Source: Gnetum montanum (Eukaryota; Streptophyta; Gnetopsida; Gnetales; Gnetaceae). Taken from it: a stretch of 64,000 bases of DNA. Where the stretch lies: positions 207,632 through 271,631 of the forward strand of contig MNCI01030541.1 in the NCBI GenBank assembly GCA_015680685.1. The letters are read 5' to 3'. This document shows, one piece after another, positions 54,590-64,000 of this stretch (position 1 is the first letter of the stretch; each line of letters starts with the position of its first letter). A program made the translations under genes and the position numbers. The notes under the pieces were generated by a model, which was given only the letters and a program-made list of their open reading frames with translations, searched no databases and was not told the DNA's origin.

Positions 54590-55080
54590 ATTACCGCGTT
54601 TGAAATATTGTGATTGCTAATCTTTGAAAGATGAAAAGAAAACAAAATACTTTTATTAGAATTAATTTTTAATCTTAAAACTTGGGAAAATTTATCCAAC
54701 ACCTCTTTAACATTCTGGATGTATCTTTATTCAACCTTTACAAAGATAAAAGTGTTATCAACAAAGTGCACATGTAAAATTAAATATATATAATAAAAAC
54801 ATCCAAAAGCTTCAAATCACTATAATAAAAAGAGAAGGTGATATATGATTTGCTTACATTAGCCCATTGATGCTCTAAAACATTTATTGTGCTTCCTCAT
54901 TAAGCAACACTAAAAATGAAATGATAACATAATGCTCTAAGTTTAGAACATCAACAATTAAAAAATCCAAATTAATGAAATATAGCATCCAAAATATACA
55001 TGAGACACAATCATAAGCTTTGCTAACATTAGGTTTAAACTACTTCAATTATTCCCTTTTGGGTTTTCACAACCACCAAG
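54590..55080 (-). mobile_element. Old plant L1 fragment O: reverse transcriptase piece
   Basis: Minus-strand readings include KAYDCVSW near 55020 (motif A), GLMQANHISPSLFIIV-like text with a stop at the Gln near 54870-54830, and a catalytic-box relative HFVDNTFIFVKVE near 54760, followed by LDKFSQVLRLKINSNKS near 54690-54640. The order matches ordinary plant L1 reverse transcriptase. It is very decayed. Confidence 0.65.
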
Positions 55081-56924
55081 AAGCAATTCTTGGATGATAT
55101 TTGGGCTAATCTCTAGTCACTCCTTGCACTACATCTAGTCCTCCTACCTTAGTTTTTGACTTTTCCTAAGAACCATTCCTCCTTTATGCTGATGAACTCT
55201 AGCATTGTCTCTTACACAATAGTTCTGTGCTCGATGGTGTAAGTGTACAAGAAAGTAAGCCCAACAAGATTGAAGCATCTATGGTATATTTCCTATGCTC
55301 CAAATGCAAGTAAACTAACACAAAAAATGAACAAATTTATACTTGATTCATAGAGCTTCAAAAGCAAAACAAGATAATAAAAGCTCTAAGAAATGTAAAT
55401 GTGTTGTCATAAAACTTCATGCAAAAACAAAACAAAGAAAACCTTCTAAACCCCTTTGATGACATTGTTCGATCTATGTCCATAAGGAAATGTCAACATG
55501 TTGCTCTTTGCATGTTCCTTCTATACATATCCTTCCATGTAATCCAAGCTTCAAGTTTTAGTTACTAATAGTATGTATCAATACCATGATAGCCTGGTGT
55601 AGGAACACCTCTCCAAATTCCCTTGTGCTTTGTCCTACAAGTTGTTCTTGCAGGTTTTCAACTCTAGGAAGATGTCTTGGAAGTCCACGAGATATCTTGG
55701 CTGATTGGAGGTTTAGTAGAAGACATCTCAGGTTCAAAAAAAAATGTCTTGGCTGAATTGCAATATTCTCAGAGGAGACATCTTGTTGATGAGGAGAAAT
55801 CATGTGCAAGACATCTTGGACACTAGTGAGATGTATCAAACACAAGGGAGACATCTCACACTCATATGAGATGTCCCATACTCATGTGGGATGTCTCAAC
55901 AACATCCCATGTTGACAGGGAGATGTCTGGGGGCATTGAGAGGGGACAAGTATGGCCTCTAAGATCCTTGGCAAAGCTATGAGTTGAGCTTGGCTCCTCA
56001 TCTTGGATGTAATTTTTGTGTATTTTGGGCATTTCCTTAATATAAGGGAGATTTTCTCCATTTCATTGTGTTGTTTTTTTCTTTTTTTAAAAGCTAGATC
56101 TACTTGGAAGTTGTGGATTAGGTCCTATTGGGGTCTATTGAGGTGCCACCCCTACACCATAGCCTTTGAGATGTGAATGCCTAGAGCTGACATGAGAAAC
56201 AACAAAGCAGTGTGCATATGTAGAATGCAACATACATAACTCAAAATTGCATTCAACTAACTTAACAATACGTGGAGAGAGGCCAAGCCTCTTTATAGGT
56301 TGTTTTAGGATTAGCTGGCAAGGTTTTCCACCCACCGAAACAACCAAGGTTCATAGATCTCAACAAGTAGCAAATAAACTTTGATTTAGCTTTAGTGTTT
56401 TGAAAATCAACCTTATATTTTCCCTACCTAATTTGGTGTTAGAATTGGAAGTATGGTTGCCTTGGCACAAGATTCCTTGGGCAGTAAATGACTCATTTCA
56501 CATCTGTACATTCCTAGCCCTTTAATTCGAGGAAGGATCCCTTGGTTTTAAATTATTACAGCCTGGGTCCTACTGTTGATTTCAGTTCTGTTCTAGACTT
56601 GACGTAATAAATGGTCATCAAATTAATACTTATGGATGTGTCATACTATATTGGAAATTTGTCATTGACAAGCTCTTCTGGCCATATCCTATTAATGGTC
56701 TCGGTGGAGAGAAATGTCACTAAAGATAATTGTGGTATAAAAATGGGGATGATTATGTTCCTTTTTCTCAGTTGTCATAGTATTAATCACATGTATGAAA
56801 ATTCAAGCATTTTTATATAAAAACACTTATGTTAGATAATGTCTTCATCATTAAATTTCACATAAATTAAAAATAGAAATGGAAGTATTTTTCCACAAAA
56901 GATAAATTGACATTAGAAACTCAC
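55081..56924. other. Intron sequence with an AGACATCT/AGATGTCT-rich block
   Basis: Between fragment O and exon a. The interval 55660-55930 holds about eleven occurrences of an eight-base motif on either strand. The piece at 55985-56075 (TTGGATGTAATTTTTG, ATATAAGGGAG) looks like an LTR end but was not confirmed. There are no exons. Confidence 0.45.
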
Positions 56925-57021
56925 CCAAATAATGGATTCTGAGGTCATTAGAAGGAACTGGTATCCTCGAATTGGGCAGCATACTAGCAAACACTTGAAA
57001 TGAATAATAAATTGTGAGAGG
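56925..57021 (-). CDS. Exon a of MSS51/ZMYND15-like gene
   Basis: A 97-bp exon: acceptor TTTTGTTCAG before 57021, donor GTGAGT after 56925. It reads PLTIYYSFQVFASMLPNSR, then a short linker, then LRIHYLG, ending with the first base of a Gly codon completed by exon b. Plant MSS51/ZMYND15 proteins have a PLTIYHA...IHYLGPEKEL run at this point. A second usable acceptor (TTCTCTTGCAG before 57058) would add 37 bp that stay open but lack family resemblance. Upstream exons, which should encode the MYND finger, were not found and probably lie right of the window. The 23.5-kb intron to exon b contains copia K and LINEs J, L and M. Confidence 0.85.
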
Positions 57022-57550
57022 CTGAACAAAAGGCACACAAATAATAGATTGTGAGAAGCTGCAAGAGAATATTTTGTCCTATAGAGGATTATAGCAGTAA
57101 ATTTACAATATGAATGTATATGTTCAGTCCAGAATTATAAGGCATTTAAATAAGCATTTATGCTACACATTCACAGCTGATTAACTTAAATATTTCAAAA
57201 GAAAAGAAGAACATTTAGATGGTAACAACATACATAACTCTTGTCCCAACAACACATATTGAGCACACGACAGGTAAAAGATACATGCTAAGTTCAGTAC
57301 AAAGATTGTGTGTGCAAGAATAGAAATTTTACTAGTATATAAAAACATTCAATTAACAGAAATTAAATGTATCCTCACATGGTAGAGTGCTAATTCCATT
57401 GCAGAGAATTCCCAGCTACAATGAGATTTTATAGCACAGAATATGATTTTAACCAAAAAGAAATGAAAATCACAGGTGGAATAAGCTTTAGCTCTTGATA
57501 TAGGTAAATGGCAGAAAAGAAGTCATGTAAGCAAGCCAATTTGTTGGGAA

Positions 57551-57660
57551 AAGGCTCGGATGATGATGAGTATGATTTTAAAAACATGCCAAGCCATCAA
57601 AAGACAAGGCTCAGATGATGATGAGTATGATTTTAAAAACATGTCAAGCCATCAAAAGAC
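57551..57660 (+). repeat. Two tandem copies of a 55-bp unit
   Basis: AAGGCTC[G/A]GATGATGATGAG starts at 57551 and 57606, and the units differ at about two bases. Confidence 0.92.
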
Positions 57661-57699
57661 AATCAAGATAAATCAGCAATAACCATTCTTTACGTACTG

Positions 57700-59470
57700 G
57701 TATATCGCAGAAATCATGCTAACAAAAATCAGCCATGCATGCATAATCGCATGTTGCATTTTGTTTTCTTCAAATTCCGTCAATTTGATGTGCAGAGCAT
57801 TATTATCATTCATCAATGACATGTTTGTTTTCTGCATGTCTTGCAGTTCAATATTTAGTCCAGCAATCCTCCGTTTTCACTTTCAAACTGGTGTCATAGC
57901 CTTCCTCAATTTTCTGAATTTGTAGGGTTTCATCGTGAACTAATCTGGCTTTAAGTACATCCAATTTCATCATTTTGGCCATGTTCTCAACTTTGTAGAT
58001 TGATACCTTTTCTACGAAGTTCGCATACTCATTCATGATCTTCTTGATCTCATTGTCCTACCTTTGTAATTCTACATTATGATCTCACTGCTTCAGCTCC
58101 AAGATAGAAGGCTTTTTACTGCATTTATGAGCTTTTTCTTCTTTCTCCGTGCCATACCTCTGCATACCTACGTAGTGTAACATCGATTCAACAAACAGAT
58201 ACACACTAGACCAAACAATCTCAAATTGATCAAGGAAATTATTCTCGTGACTGTCCAGCCAATACTGAACTCCTAAGCACATAGTCTTAGCTAAACCGAG
58301 ATATCTCTATTCTCTTGCAGTTTCCTTGCATATGAAATTTGTAGCCTGGAAAGATACTTGTGAGCTACTATGTTTTTATGCGTCTCTGTAGTCATTCCAT
58401 CACATATAAGCTACGACCTTGTTCTGACACCTTCAACACTAGGGATCATTATCAAGATAAGAAAAATATTCCAAATGAATTGCACTGAACAATTCTGGCA
58501 GAGCTTCTTCACTATGTTGAAGTGGAGGAATTAGGAACGACTGATTATCATTCGTAAATCCTTCAAACTACTTCTCCGTCACAAAAACCTGCCTTGTATT
58601 CTTTCTTTTAACATTGCCTAAGCTGCTCTGGACTATGGCCTGATCATTCTTTCCTTTTGCTCTTGTATCTTACTGTGGATTCCTCCTCATAACCTCCTTG
58701 TTTACTGTCACGAATTGAAACACGACGACTGTATCCTGGACTTTCGTATTATATTCTGCAGTATCTGTAGTTTTTTCAAGATCTATCACATTTTTGCTGG
58801 TCAAGAGTAGTGGTATCAATGGACATGACTTAAGCGTATTAGCAAAGCCAATTGCACACAAGTACTTGCCGACAGCAGTAATGAGGTTCCAAAACCAAAT
58901 CGTGAGTTTGTCCCATCCTTGCCAAACCAGACCTGTAACCCCATTTATTTACAAGAAATGACATTTTCAAGGTTTGCCATGTAATCTGATTCCGAAGATC
59001 AGAACAATCTATATGAGCTCAAAAAATTATTGCATACTTTTGATTGGTTCTGCAAAGACATCAGCAATAACCAATGTCTTGTTCTCAAACTTGAACAATA
59101 TTTCACTCACGAAAGCATTTACAAAATTGGTTTGGAAGCATGTAAAGATCAGCGACAAAATACAACCCTGGGCCTTTGAAAACATAACACAAGAGTTCTT
59201 CATTGATGATGCAGGTGTAGCTCTGGCCTCTTAACGGAATTACAATTTTCCCATCCTTGTAACCCTTAATAGAGGTGTGAATTTTGTCATCTGATAATAG
59301 CGGGGCTTGCAAATGATCATGCGCACAATAACCCTCAAACCCTACTTTCTTTAACTTCTTCAGCAAAATTGTCCGTATGCACAGCATGATTCTCATACAT
59401 GGAAATAGAAACAGACTCCGTACTTTGCTTGGAATAAAATTGATTGCAGAAAGATTAAACCGCTATTTTG
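57700..59470 (-). pseudogene. Unrecognised decayed coding region, ends in a coiled coil
   Basis: Read from 59470 down, successive minus-strand frames look like one broken protein. The best piece (59396-59103) has GYKDGKIVIPLRGQSYTCII, NEELLCYVFKGPGLYFVADL, and continues after a shift as AFVSEILFKFENKTLVIADV to about 59030. Next come NTLKSCPLIPLLLTSKNVID (58830) and YWLDSHENNFLDQFEIVW (58260). A coiled-coil-like tail follows (58036-57770, VKVENMAKMMKLDVLKARL-like and DMQKTNMSLMNDNNALHIKL). Seven or more stops and shifts interrupt it. I do not recognise the family. It could be a dead gene, a processed copy or part of a retroelement. It lies next to a gypsy remnant of the same orientation, but nothing links them. 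Confidence 0.5.
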
Positions 59471-60439
59471 CTTGAAGGATAAACTACACAGTTTACACAC
59501 TTCTTTTCGTCACCACCTGGCTACTACTCCTTTATTCCCCCAACTTGCAAGGTACCTGTGCCCGCCATTTTATCAGGGATATTCTCCCACTAGAATCACT
59601 TTAAAACTTGAATTTGACAAAAGCCCTAATCACTCAGAATTTGTCTACTAGATTGACGAATGTGTGATTTTAGGGTTAAGTTATCCACATTTATTGTGTT
59701 TTAAGCATCGCCTTAGATAATCACGATCTACGAACATCATAGGAGAAACACACCAAAGAAACCCAAAATCAGAAATCTATGGGATTACAAGCCCAATTGA
59801 GGGCTGAGAGTCCTCTACAATTTCAAATGTACTCTAGATCTGTGGAACTTTTTTTTTAAATGAAAGAAAAGGTTCAGATATCATTAGAAAATGTTAGCAA
59901 AGAGTTCACGCAAGTTCCAAAAGCCTGCATCACGAAAAGAAAGCAACGTACAAAGAGAACCAAAAATAGTTGGACCAAAGCACCCACCCAGTCACGAAAA
60001 ATAGCATCATTTCAAAAACCCGATCTATGTTTTAAGTGAACAATTTGGAAGAAATACATTCATCAACACGAGTTTAGAGCCATTTTATCATGTGTGAGTG
60101 TGGTTGCTAAAAAGGCATGACATAGATCTTTAAACTAGGTATGAGAATGCTTCTAAACATGGAAACAACTTTGAAATCTACAGATCTTTCTGCAGATCAA
60201 GCTTCCATAGCTTAAACTATGCTCAACACAAGATTGTGGAGCTTCTTACATCAAATTCTGCAAGTGGGTGTGAAACCCCAACTTGAAAACATGATAAAAC
60301 ATGAAATCTGAAACAAATGAAGATGGTAAACTTGGTTTTGATGCTCAAGAGAGTAAAAACTCCCCTCAACAGTGGAGATAATTGAACATGGAAATGAGAG
60401 ATCCAAATCAATTTCTTGCAAAACCATTCAATGGTATTA
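59471..60439. other. Stretch without recognised genes
   Basis: AT-rich sequence between the unknown decayed region and the gypsy remnant. It probably contains the missing remainder or flank of the gypsy element but has no readable domain. Confidence 0.4.
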
Positions 60440-61330
60440 AAACCCTATCATAAACATCAACTCTTATGCTTAAACTTACCATCGATCCTAGGTAAAGGAT
60501 AGGTATTTTTAATCAGTACCTTCTTTAATGCCCTATAATCAATACATAACCTTAAGGTACTATCCTTTTCATTTACAAATAAGAGCAGTGCACCCCAAGG
60601 TGAAGCACTTCGATGTATCTTACCTTCTTCCAACAATTGAACTAGTTGCACCTTTAATTCTCTCAGTTCCAACATGGGTAACCTGTAAGGAGATTTCAAT
60701 ATGGGTTCTTTCCCTAGAAAGATATCAATGGCATGTTCTACGATTCGCTTAGGTGATAGTTCCCTAGTTTGACCGAATACCAAATTTTTGTATTCCTTAA
60801 GTTCTTCTAGAAATTTAATATCTATAGGTTTTGGACGTTGAGTTACCTTTACCACAAACATAGTTGTGCCTTCTTTGATTAATCTTTTGGCTTGTTTGAT
60901 AGTTGTAGTGTCAATCTTCTTTGTTGTTCCTACCCCTCTTAAAACCCTGGCTTTGTCAGTGGTTGCTAGTCTCAAAACACAAGTTCCAAAGTGGGCAATA
61001 ACATTAAATTTCTGAAGAAAGGACATTTCTAAAATTGCATCTACATCTCATAATTTGAATTCGTAAAATTCATCAAAGAAGGAAAGTTCTTGAAGAAAAA
61101 ATTTAATTTCACCATACCTGGAATGCTTACTCATAGTTATGCCATTTGCAAATTCAACTTTAACAACTTTCTTTGAAGACAAGATTAGGTTTAGTGTTTT
61201 AACTAGACTTGGTGCAATAAAATTATCACTTGTACACTATCAATTAAGAATTTGACTTTCTTACCCTTCATGGACCCTTCAAAAATAAGTAACACAACTT
61301 AAAATTTCTGCAAACCTGACTTTGCTAATG
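60440..61330 (-). pseudogene. Ty3/gypsy protease and start of reverse transcriptase
   Basis: Minus-strand reading from 61330: LIFEGSMKGKKVKFLID near 61280 is a retropepsin entry in which the expected D-S/T-G reads D-S-V or is frame-shifted. NGITMSKHSRYGEIKFFL follows, then (61026-60457) a long open stretch of 189 codons. It has [20 protein letters not shown], then [18 protein letters not shown] and [20 protein letters not shown], the gypsy pattern G-x-I-x-x-S-x-S-P-W-x-x-P...R-x-C-x-D-Y-R-x-L-N. The segment stops at TYPLPRID, before the catalytic YxDD, so the enzyme is truncated. Confidence 0.85.
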
Positions 61331-61339
61331 CTGATATTT

Positions 61340-62535
61340 TTTGCACTGATGCCAAAGTAGTTGATTGGCCTTTTCCTTTGGCCACAGTATTATTTTGTTA
61401 GTAGCTAAAACTTACACTCCCTTATTTTGTTATTTTGCTGAAACTTACACTCCCTTTCCTATAGCTGCAACTTCCTCTACTAGTACAATCTCTATTACTA
61501 CGTCCCCAACAATTACCATCAAGGGTTCTTCATATTCCCTTGCACAGTTAGCTGTTGATGCTAAAGAGGTTATTTTGTTTCACCATCTTAGCAATTGGAT
61601 CACTAAGAACATCCCAAGTTCCATTCAAGAGGGATTGTTCTATTTGTGTGAGTTACAGGCATACAACTTCAAAAGTGATTTTGAATTGGTGCAATCTAGG
61701 GGCATTTCTGAATATCACCCTATTCTGGAGGATTCATCTAAAGTGATTGAAGGTTTTTAACAAATCTTGGGAGAATTAGAGAGTTCTTGTCTGGCATGCC
61801 ACCTATTGAACACAAAATAGCTTCTTAAGATGGAGAACAACCACCTTCATGTAAGAAATGAATGGACAGAGAACATTGCTCAATGTGACACCTACGTTGA
61901 ATTGCAGAACACAGAGCTTTTGAAGGATGAAGATGTTGAGGAGGTTACATTGAGCACTGCTAGATACATTCATCAATTTGGTAGTGTGTTAGTTGCATGT
62001 CATAATCTGCTTCAAAAGAATGATGCTACCAAGGAGGAACAAGAGGATTAGGCAAAGATTATCAAAGATTTGATACACTCATTCAGCCTAAAATTTTAAA
62101 CTCTTCCTTACTCCATATTGTTCTTTTCTTCCTGACTCTTTATCCTTCCTTATCCCATTCTTCCACTTCATTATTACCATACTTCTTCCAATGGATGAAC
62201 TTGGTTCTAAATGCTTAATAAAACATACATTATGGCATGACATCAATTTCAAAATTGATATTGATTAGTTGTTCACTTTCTCCATTGCCAGAGATCACTT
62301 TCTCCATTTGCAAACACGTACCCAATCCTTCTCAACTTCCTTTTCTTGATCTTCAACACATCCTTGTTATTTCATTTGGGTGTTATGGTTGGTTCTATAA
62401 TTCCCATCCTACAATTATGTCCATAACATCCCATTTCTTCCTATCTAAAAACTTTCTTTTAACCATGTGTGGTTACCTTCCAAATAATAACTATCATTCA
62501 ATAAATTATTTTCTTTTCTCCTTCTTTGAAGCTTT
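61340..62535 (-). mobile_element. Gypsy element leader/gag interval (coding strand uncertain)
   Basis: By position this lies between the primer-binding site (62548-62536) and protease of the minus-strand gypsy element and should encode its gag. Yet the most protein-like readings are on the plus strand (61365-61760, YHPILEDSSKVIEGF; 61830-62051, RYIHQFGSVLVACHNLL). I cannot identify a zinc knuckle on either strand with confidence. Part of it (61590-61853) reappears exactly at 62741-63004. Confidence 0.4.
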
Positions 62536-62548
62536 GCTCTGATACTAA
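62536..62548 (-). promoter_or_regulatory. Primer-binding site of the minus-strand LTR element
   Basis: The minus strand reads TTAGTATCAGAGC, one change from TTGGTATCAGAGC, complementary to initiator tRNA-Met. It directly follows an LTR end ...TTTAACA at 62549. Confidence 0.75.
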
Positions 62549-62739
62549 TGTTAAAGTTTGGTTTTATGTCTCTTGGACAACTCCAAAAACATTGTTGAGA
62601 AGATTAATTACATCATAACAAATTGTTTGTATGATTGTAATTGTCGAATGATAATCATCATTCATGAGTCATATCCATCATTTACTTGTGTGATGTGAGC
62701 TTCTTCTATTCGCAATCTTCTAGTTTGGGAATTTTACCT
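62549..62739 (-). repeat. LTR (5' LTR of the minus-strand element), cut by an assembly junction
   Basis: Defined by the CA end next to the primer-binding site. Its outer part is cut at the N at 62740, so the TG start is not visible. Confidence 0.6.
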
Positions 62740-62740
62740 N

Positions 62741-63004
62741 AGCAATTGGATCACTAAGAACATCCCAAGTTCCATTCAAGAGGGATTGTTCTATTTGTGT
62801 GAGTTACAGGCATACAACTTCAAAAGTGATTTTGAATTGGTGCAATCTAGGGGCATTTCTGAATATCACCCTATTCTGGAGGATTCATCTAAAGTGATTG
62901 AAGGTTTTTAACAAATCTTGGGAGAATTAGAGAGTTCTTGTCTGGCATGCCACCTATTGAACACAAAATAGCTTCTTAAGATGGAGAACAACCACCTTCA
63001 TGTA
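62741..63004 (+). other. N-bounded exact copy of 61590-61853 (likely assembly artefact)
   Basis: 264 bases between single Ns (62740 and 63005) are identical to 61590-61853, starting AGCAATTGGATCACTAAG. The exactness and N borders match the two other suspect segments. Confidence 0.85.
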
Positions 63005-63005
63005 N

Positions 63006-64000
63006 CAACGGAGCACCGACAGGCGCAGACGCAGAAGCAGACAGAGGAGCAGAGGCAGGACCAGCAGGTGTGAGCACACCAACTGGAGGACATAGCAGAG
63101 GACCCGCAGCAACCTCCGCTGGCGGACGAACCGGGTGCCCAGCAAAAACCACCGACAGACGGGGGACCACACCAGCCCAACGACCCCCCCGGGGGTTGCA
63201 TTGCGGCCCACTCTCGAGCCGCAGACACTCTGCGCCTCCGGGTCACCCAGGCCCCCCCCCCCCCCGGAGGGGGTCCGCACCTTACAACGAAGCCTCATTG
63301 GTCGTTTCGTGTCACGGGGTGCGCAGCCACGACTGGACCTGGTCAGGCGTTGGGCCCAGGAACAGTGGCAGGTGGGAGAGATCGGTGTGCGTAGTCTGTC
63401 CTCCGACCTCATGCTGTTCATCCTTCCCTCCCGGCAAGCCAGGGACTCGGTCCTGCTGGGGGGCCCGTGGTTCTACGGTGCGAGGGGCTTGGCGTTGACC
63501 CCCTGGCGGCCGGGGGCCCATCGGGAGACCAACCTCTTTGCTAAAGCGCCGGTCTGGGTACGGGTCTCCCGCCTCCCTTGGGAGCTGTGGAACCTCAAAT
63601 TTCTGCGCCAAATCGCGGATTTCTTCAGGGAGTTCATCGCTTTTGACCGGGTCACCATGTCCATGGAGTGCATGGGCTTCACCCGGTTCTGTGTTTGGCG
63701 CCCGTTGACAAAAAAGGACCTCATCCGGGAGGTGATTCTGGAACTCCCTAGAGGGGAGGAGAAACTCGAGGTGGCATTTGAGAATCTGGAGACGGCGGAC
63801 GGCCCCCAGCGCCGCCGGGCCACCCAAGGACCCCTCTGGGCCGGTTGCGCACGATGCGGCAAACCTGGGCACCAGGTGGCTACTTGTCGCATGCCAGGCC
63901 GGGCGCAGCCAAGACCCTAGCCTCGACAGCTCTTTGAAGGAGGTGAATGGGTCACCATGGGTCGCAAAGGCCGTTTACGCCCGCCCTCCAACGCGCCACC
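63006..64000 (+). mobile_element. LINE N, 5' part (runs off the right edge)
   Basis: GC-rich sequence starting directly after an N, so the true 5' end and target duplication are not visible. It carries an ORF1 very similar to that of LINE C. ORF2 would lie beyond the window. Confidence 0.85.
63135..63920 (+). CDS. LINE N ORF1: DUF4283 and intact CCHC zinc knuckle (longest clean copy)
   Basis: 261 codons without a stop. DUF4283: LQRSLIGRFVSRGAQPRLDL near 63279, LMLFILPSRQARDSVLLGGP near 63411, WFYGARGLALTPWRPG near 63468, APVWVRVSRLPWELW near 63546, FIAFDRVTMSMECMGFTRF near 63625, VILELPRGEEKLEVAFENLE near 63733. The knuckle at about 63845-63890 reads CARCGKPGHQVATC, a perfect C-x2-C-x4-H-x4-C. 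The product should bind its own RNA in the retrotransposition complex (family knowledge). The stop at 63918-63920 lies just after the knuckle, earlier than in C and M, where the proline-rich linker and WVNVVRGS tail continue. That stop is TAG after PRP, so it may be a mutation. A 15-base C tract near 63251 could hide a length error. The start is uncertain. Confidence 0.85.
   Translation: MPSKNHRQTGDHTSPTTPPGVALRPTLEPQTLCASGSPRPPPPPEGVRTLQRSLIGRFVSRGAQPRLDLVRRWAQEQWQVGEIGVRSLSSDLMLFILPSRQARDSVLLGGPWFYGARGLALTPWRPGAHRETNLFAKAPVWVRVSRLPWELWNLKFLRQIADFFREFIAFDRVTMSMECMGFTRFCVWRPLTKKDLIREVILELPRGEEKLEVAFENLETADGPQRRRATQGPLWAGCARCGKPGHQVATCRMPGRAQPRP

Noticed and set aside
61365-62051. Plus-strand frames taken as a separate gene
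   Set aside because: They lie between the primer-binding site and protease of a minus-strand gypsy element, contain stops, and no family was recognised; listed only as uncertain element interior.
57060-64000. MYND-finger exon of the MSS51-like gene to the right of exon a
   Set aside because: No minus-strand C-x2-C...C-x2-C...H-x3-C pattern with splice sites was seen; the 59396-59103 frame does not resemble the family.
1-64000. tRNA, rRNA or CRISPR features
   Set aside because: No cloverleaf with conserved A and B boxes, no rRNA text and no regularly spaced repeats were noticed; tRNA-like matches are only the primer-binding sites.

Overview
This is a plant nuclear window, most likely from a gymnosperm and plausibly a conifer (inference). 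The evidence is plant-type L1 LINEs with a DUF4283 plus zinc-knuckle ORF1, plant Ty1/copia and Ty3/gypsy remnants, and one plant-type split gene whose introns exceed 20 kb because transposons have piled up inside them. No bacterial-style genes, tRNA, rRNA or CRISPR arrays were seen.

Host gene. Four minus-strand exons (57021-56925, 33466-33358, 33130-32947, 12822-12751) join in phase at GT/AG sites. They encode part of the C-terminal domain of a plant MSS51/ZMYND15-like protein. The introns measure about 23.5 kb, 227 bp and 20.1 kb. Most of the window up to 57 kb is therefore intron, and the gene continues past the left edge and probably the right edge.

Transposon layout. From left to right: a copia 3' LTR (19 onward); LINE copy A (317-1172); copia B (about 1540-3243, resuming 9851-10019), split by the near full-length GC-rich LINE C (3244-9850, perfect 15-bp target duplication); divergent LINE D (about 10520-12224); exon d. 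Next is a nest: internally deleted copia E (12931 to about 30980) has LINE F in its left LTR (13068-16042) and LINE G in its right LTR (18439-30866), and G is itself split by the reverse LINE H (27330-21048). LINE I (about 30985-32800) and exons c and b follow. The 23.5-kb intron holds copia K (35560-36448, resuming about 43194) split by LINE J (36467-43175, 18-bp target duplication), then LINE L (43913-45263), a LINE relic, LINE M (about 45946-52066) and an older ordinary L1 on the minus strand (55080-52640). Right of exon a lie an unrecognised decayed coding stretch (59470-57700), a minus-strand gypsy remnant with LTR and primer-binding site (62739-60440), and the 5' part of LINE N (63006 to the end).

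Main result. The dominant LINE family carries an unusual 3' coding extension. After endonuclease, reverse transcriptase and the zinc-binding reverse-transcriptase tail come (i) a domain ending in a conserved LILALWRGA-type motif, (ii) a Glu/Gln/Arg-rich coiled coil, and (iii) a DnaJ (J-domain)-like module ending in C-x-C. Nine copies show the J-like module. The HPD motif is intact in three (C, F, L) and is HPN, HPK, HLN, HLD or HVD in the others. ORF1 and ORF2 overlap by ATGA in all five copies where the junction can be read. A second lineage (G, H, J) shares both HLD/HVD and an altered YAND/YANN reverse-transcriptase motif. All copies seen are disrupted; their in-frame stops are strongly biased to TAG.

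Assembly warnings. There are N gaps at 4153-4803, 19397-19449 and 44189-44395. Three segments bounded by single Ns (10033-10088, 12055-12182, 62741-63004) consist of, or begin with, exact copies of sequence elsewhere in the window and look like gap-filling artefacts.
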